Shown: one piece after another, positions 60,500-64,000 of the stretch
How the letters are laid out: each line of letters begins with the position of its first letter
Position numbering within the stretch: position 1 is the stretch's first letter
Source: Streptomyces sp. NRRL F-6492
GTDB taxonomy: Bacteria; Actinomycetota; Actinomycetes; Streptomycetales; Streptomycetaceae
Direction: 5' to 3'
NCBI RefSeq assembly: GCF_001280125.1
Contig: NZ_LGEG01000080.1
Coordinates: 1 to 64,000 of the forward strand
Length of the DNA: 64,000 nucleotides
Made by a program: the position numbers and the translations under genes
Notes under the pieces: generated by a model
Told to the model about the DNA's origin: nothing
Seen by the model: only the letters and a program-made list of their open reading frames with translations
Databases searched by the model: none

Positions 60500-62508
60500 G
60501 CGGGGACCTCCAGGGGGTCGAGCTTGTTCGCTTTCCGGATCTCGTCGACGATACGGCCGATGATCTCCGTGATACCGAAGTCCTTCGGCGTGAAGACGGC
60601 GGCCACGCCCGCGCGCTTCAGTTCTGCGGCGTCGGCGTTCGGGATGATCCCGCCGACGATGACCGGGATGTCGGCGGCGCCCGCCTCGCGCAGGCGCTCC
60701 AGGACGTCCGGGACCAGCTCGGCGTGCGAGCCGGAGAGGATCGACAGGCCCACGCAGTGCACGTCCTCGGCCAGGGCCGCGTTGACGATCTGCTCGGGGG
60801 TCAGCCGGATCCCCTGGTAGACCACCTCGAAACCGGCGTCACGCGCGCGTACGGCGATCTGCTCGGCCCCGTTGGAGTGCCCGTCGAGACCGGGCTTGCC
60901 GACGAGCAGCCGCAGCCGCCCGGCGTTCAGCTCCTCGGCGGTCCGCGTCACCTTCTCGCGCACGAGGGCCAGCGGCGTGCCCGCCTCGGCCGTCACCGCG
61001 ACCGGGGCGGAGGAGACGCCCGTCGGGGCGCGGAACTCGCCGAAGACGTCCCGCAGCGCCCAGGACCACTCCCCGGTGGTGACGCCCGCACGCGCGCACT
61101 CCAGGGTGGCGGCGAAGAGGTTGCCGTCGCCGGCCGCCGTCGCCTTCAGCGCCGCCAGGGACTCCTGGGCGCGGGTCTCGTCGCGGTTGTCGCGCCACTC
61201 GTGGAGGGCGGCGACGACCCGCGCCTCGTTCGCCGGGTCCACCGTCATGATCGCGGTGTCCAGGTCGGCGGTGAGGGGGTTCTCCTCGGTCGACTGGAAG
61301 ATGTTGACGCCGACGATCTTCTCGTCGCCGGCCTCGATCCGGGCGCGCCGCTCGGCGTGCGAGGAGACGAGCTGCGACTTGAGGTAGCCGGACTCGACGG
61401 CGGCCATCGCGCCGCCCATCTCCTGGATCCGGTCGATCTCGGCCAGGCACTCCTCGACGAGGGCGCCCACCTTGGCCTCGATGACGTGCGAGCCGGCGAA
61501 GATGTCCTCGTACTCCAGCAGGTCGGACTCGTGGGCGAGCACCTGCTGGATGCGGAGCGACCACTGCTGGTCCCAGGGCCGGGGCAGGCCCAGCGCCTCG
61601 TTCCAGGCGGGGAGCTGGACGGCCCGCGCGCGGGCGTCCTTGGAGAGGGTGACGGCCAGCATCTCCAGGACGATGCGCTGGACGTTGTTCTCCGGCTGGG
61701 CCTCGGTCAGGCCGAGCGAGTTGACCTGCACGCCGTAGCGGAACCGGCGCTGCTTGGCGTTCTCGATGCCGTACCGCTCCAGGGTGACCTTGTCCCAGAT
61801 GCGCCCGAAGGCGCGCATCTTGCACATCTCCTCGACGAAGCGGACGCCCGCGTTCACGAAGAACGAGATGCGGGCGACCACCTCGCCGAAGCGGTCCTCC
61901 GGGACCTGGCCGGAGTCCCGGACCGCGTCGAGCACCGCGATGGCGGTGGACATCGCGTACGAGATCTCCTGGACCGGGGTGGCCCCGGCCTCCTGCAGGT
62001 GGTAGCTGCAGATGTTGATCGGGTTCCACTTCGGGATGCTGTTCACCGTGTAGGTGATCATGTCCGTCGTGAGGCGGAGGGAGGGGCCGGGCGGGAAGAC
62101 GTGCGTCCCGCGCGACAGGTACTCCTTCACGATGTCGTTCTGGGTGGTGCCCTGGAGCCTGGTGACGTCCGCGCCCTGCTCCTCCGCGACCACCTGGTAG
62201 AGCGCCAGGAGCCACATCGCCGTGGCGTTGATCGTCATCGAGGTGTTCATCTGCTCCAGGGGGATGTCCTGGAACAGCCGGCGCATGTCACCGAGGTGCG
62301 AGACGGGGACTCCGACCCGGCCGACCTCGCCGCGGGCGAGGATGTGGTCGGGGTCGTAGCCCGTCTGCGTCGGCAGGTCGAAGGCGACCGAGAGGCCGGT
62401 CTGACCCTTGGCGAGGTTGCGCCGGTACAGCTCGTTGGACGCCTCGGCGGTCGAGTGACCGGCGTACGTCCGCATGAGCCACGGCCGGTCCTTCTGGCGC
62501 TCAGTCAT
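60496..62508 (-). CDS. meaA: Ethylmalonyl-CoA mutase (MeaA-like), B12-dependent
   Basis: 670 residues. Large-subunit-type mutase domain (about 1-510: SVAFDLPTQTGYDPDHILAR, MTINATAMWLLALYQVVAEE, FVNAGVRFVEEMCKMRAFGR) and C-terminal B12-binding domain with KPGLDGHSNGAEQIAVRARD (base-off His in DGHSNG) and LSILSGSHAELVPDVLERL. Rearranges (2R)-ethylmalonyl-CoA to methylsuccinyl-CoA. Fifteen bases after ccr. Distinguished from methylmalonyl-CoA mutase by context and by the missing small subunit. Confidence 0.88.
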   Translation of the reverse strand: MTERQKDRPWLMRTYAGHSTAEASNELYRRNLAKGQTGLSVAFDLPTQTGYDPDHILARGEVGRVGVPVSHLGDMRRLFQDIPLEQMNTSMTINATAMWLLALYQVVAEEQGADVTRLQGTTQNDIVKEYLSRGTHVFPPGPSLRLTTDMITYTVNSIPKWNPINICSYHLQEAGATPVQEISYAMSTAIAVLDAVRDSGQVPEDRFGEVVARISFFVNAGVRFVEEMCKMRAFGRIWDKVTLERYGIENAKQRRFRYGVQVNSLGLTEAQPENNVQRIVLEMLAVTLSKDARARAVQLPAWNEALGLPRPWDQQWSLRIQQVLAHESDLLEYEDIFAGSHVIEAKVGALVEECLAEIDRIQEMGGAMAAVESGYLKSQLVSSHAERRARIEAGDEKIVGVNIFQSTEENPLTADLDTAIMTVDPANEARVVAALHEWRDNRDETRAQESLAALKATAAGDGNLFAATLECARAGVTTGEWSWALRDVFGEFRAPTGVSSAPVAVTAEAGTPLALVREKVTRTAEELNAGRLRLLVGKPGLDGHSNGAEQIAVRARDAGFEVVYQGIRLTPEQIVNAALAEDVHCVGLSILSGSHAELVPDVLERLREAGAADIPVIVGGIIPNADAAELKRAGVAAVFTPKDFGITEIIGRIVDEIRKANKLDPLEVPA

Positions 62509-62523
62509 CTGTGGTCCCGGGTA

Positions 62524-63861
62524 TCAGATGTTGCGGAAGCGGTTGATGGCGTCGATGTGCTGGGCCCGCAGCTCCGGGTCGCGGACGCCCAGGCCCTCCT
62601 CGGGCGCGAGGGCGAGGACGCCGACCTTGCCCTGGTGGAGGTTGCGGTGGACGTCGTAGGCCGCCTGGCCGGTCTCCTCCAGGGAGTAGACCTTCGACAG
62701 GGTCGGGTGGATCTTGCCCTTGGCGATCAGGCGGTTGGCCTCCCACGCCTCGCGGTAGTTCGCGAAGTGCGAGCCGATGATGCGCTTGAGCGACATCCAC
62801 AGGTAGCGGTTGTCGTACTGGTGCATGTAGCCGGAGGTCGAGGCGCAGGTGGTGATGGTGCCGCCCTTGCGGGTGACGTACACGGAGGCGCCGAAGGTCT
62901 CGCGGCCCGGGTGCTCGAAGACGATGTCGATGTCCTCGCCGCCGGTGAGCTCGCGGATGCGCTTGCCGAAGCGCTTCCACTCCTTCGGGTCCTGGGTGTG
63001 CTCGTCCTTCCAGAACTTGTAGCCCTCGGCGTTGCGGTCGATGACGGCCTCGGCGCCCATGGACCGGCAGATGTCGGCCTTCTCGGGGGAGGAGACGACA
63101 CAGATCGGGTTGGCGCCGCCGGCCAGGGCGAACTGGGTGGCGTACGAGCCGAGGCCGCCGCTGGCGCCCCAGATGAGGACGTTGTCGCCCTGCTTCATGC
63201 CGGCGCCGTTGCGGGAGACCAGCTGGCGGTACGCGGTGGAGTTGACGAGGCCCGGGGCCGCCGCCTCCTCCCAGCTCAGGTGGTCTGGCTTCGGCATCAG
63301 CTGGTTGGACTTGACGAGGGCGATCTCCGCCAGGCCGCCGAAGTTGGTCTCGAAGCCCCAGATGCGCTGCTCGGGGTCGAGCATCGTGTCGTTGTGGCCG
63401 TCCGAGGACTCCAGCTCGACCGAGAGGCAGTGCGCGACGACCTCGTCGCCCGGCTTCCAGGAGTTGACGCCCGGGCCGGTGCGCAGGACGACGCCCGCGA
63501 GGTCGGAGCCGATGACGTGGTACGGCAGGTCGTGGCGCTTGGTCAGCTCGGAGAGGCGGCCGTAGCGCTCCAGGAAGCCGAAGGTCGAGACCGGCTCGAA
63601 GATCGAGGTCCACACCGAGTTGTAGTTGACCGAGGAGGCCATGACGGCGACGAGCGCCTCGCCCGGGCCCAGCTCGGGCAGCGGGACGTCGTCCAGGTGG
63701 AGCGACTTGCGCGGGTCCTTGTCGCGGCTGGCGAGTCCGTCGAACATCTCCGCCTCGTCCTTGTGGACGGTGACGGCGCGGTACGACTCGGGGAGCTTGA
63801 TGTTCGCGAAGTCGGCGGACGTGGACTCCGCGGACTGGATCGCGTCCAGGATTTCCTTCAC
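62524..63861 (-). CDS. ccr: Crotonyl-CoA carboxylase/reductase
   Basis: 445 residues, GTG start with GGAGG 7 bases upstream. Medium-chain reductase: VIGSDLAGVVLRTGPGVNSW, WGFETNFGGLAEIALVKSNQ, LIWGASGGLGSYATQFALAG (NADPH loop), CVVSSPEKADICRSMGAEAV and FEHPGRETFGASVYVTRKGG. Reduces and carboxylates crotonyl-CoA with NADPH and CO2 to ethylmalonyl-CoA. Feeds the four genes downstream and, in streptomycetes, supplies butyryl-type extender units for polyketides. Head of the operon; its promoter lies partly at the window edge. Confidence 0.93.
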   Translation of the reverse strand: MKEILDAIQSAESTSADFANIKLPESYRAVTVHKDEAEMFDGLASRDKDPRKSLHLDDVPLPELGPGEALVAVMASSVNYNSVWTSIFEPVSTFGFLERYGRLSELTKRHDLPYHVIGSDLAGVVLRTGPGVNSWKPGDEVVAHCLSVELESSDGHNDTMLDPEQRIWGFETNFGGLAEIALVKSNQLMPKPDHLSWEEAAAPGLVNSTAYRQLVSRNGAGMKQGDNVLIWGASGGLGSYATQFALAGGANPICVVSSPEKADICRSMGAEAVIDRNAEGYKFWKDEHTQDPKEWKRFGKRIRELTGGEDIDIVFEHPGRETFGASVYVTRKGGTITTCASTSGYMHQYDNRYLWMSLKRIIGSHFANYREAWEANRLIAKGKIHPTLSKVYSLEETGQAAYDVHRNLHQGKVGVLALAPEEGLGVRDPELRAQHIDAINRFRNI

Positions 63862-64000
63862 GGGTTGCCTCCGGCGGTGAGCGTCCGGGGGAGGACGCCT
63901 GAGGGTTACGGCGGTGAGTGCTGCTGTGGAGGTGTGCCGTCGGTTCGGCTGGGTCGTGCGGTGGCGCGGCGCCGGTCGGGCGCGGGGTTGCCTGTGACGC
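63862..64000. other. Upstream region of ccr at the window edge
   Basis: The ribosome site GGAGG (minus strand) is near 63868-63872. No gene is evident in the remaining bases. A promoter is expected here but I see no clear -35/-10 pair. Confidence 0.4.

Overview
The window looks like a chromosomal segment of a Streptomyces (or very close actinomycete). GC content is very high with G/C-rich third codon positions, GTG starts are common, and GTGA/ATGA stop-start overlaps occur in operons. Several genes appear to be transcribed without a leader. The content fits too: a class F sortase, F420-dependent enzymes, SpoIIE/STAS regulators, PucR regulators, the gluABCD uptake operon and a ccr-type ethylmalonyl-CoA operon. 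All assignments come from reading the sequence and from recall of families. No search was run.

Layout. 1-5.9 kb: end of a DUF4394 protein, a sortase with its likely surface substrate, then short, apparently damaged genes and two signalling genes (STAS; GAF-SpoIIE phosphatase with a frameshift). 5.9-11.2 kb: a GAP-family membrane protein and two tandem DUF1254/DUF1214 proteins, divergent from a SulP anion transporter. 11.2-15.4 kb: MFS transporter and alkylsulfatase-like metallo-beta-lactamase-fold hydrolase, divergent from a PucR regulator. 15.9-19.2 kb: PcaDC fusion, UlaG-like hydrolase, exonuclease III, DUF6278-like protein. 19.4-22.6 kb: gluABCD, with gluA and gluB both disrupted as read. 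22.6-31.7 kb: secreted peptidase-like hydrolase, TPR protein, membrane-anchored unknown, gamma-glutamyltransferase, a divergent methionine aminopeptidase/XRE pair sharing a palindromic promoter, an F420 enzyme and a coiled-coil protein.

31.9-38.3 kb: a reductive pyrimidine/hydantoin catabolic operon (beta-ureidopropionase-like amidohydrolase, class III aminotransferase, dihydropyrimidinase, LLM F420 oxidoreductase, NCS1 transporter) behind a promoter with an inverted repeat. 38.3-48 kb: trypsin-like protease, lipoate ligase-like protein, remnant of an EACC1-type conflict gene, histidinol-phosphatase-type enzyme, FAD oxidoreductase, Sua5-like protein, two alkylation-repair genes, a lone antitoxin-like gene, glycerate kinase. 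48-54.5 kb: PucR-type regulator divergent from a complete livFGHMJ operon with a duplicated livH/livM junction. 54.5-57.6 kb: decayed epimerase, double GNAT protein, pssA-psd for phosphatidylethanolamine synthesis. 57.8-63.9 kb: ccr-ecm-mcl-mch-acd operon, which converts crotonyl-CoA to ethylmalonyl-CoA and onward to glyoxylate and propionyl-CoA and also supplies polyketide extender units.

The strongest second-look items are the liv junction duplication, the map/XRE promoter, two places where a TAG stop codon doubles as the -10 of the next leaderless gene, the sortase pair with a non-canonical LASSG signal, the protease with Tyr at the oxyanion-hole position, and the disrupted genes (gluA, gluB, SpoIIE phosphatase, EACC1). 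The disruptions need read-level checking before being called biology. I did not find a convincing wholly new system, nor any rRNA, tRNA, CRISPR array or intact insertion sequence.
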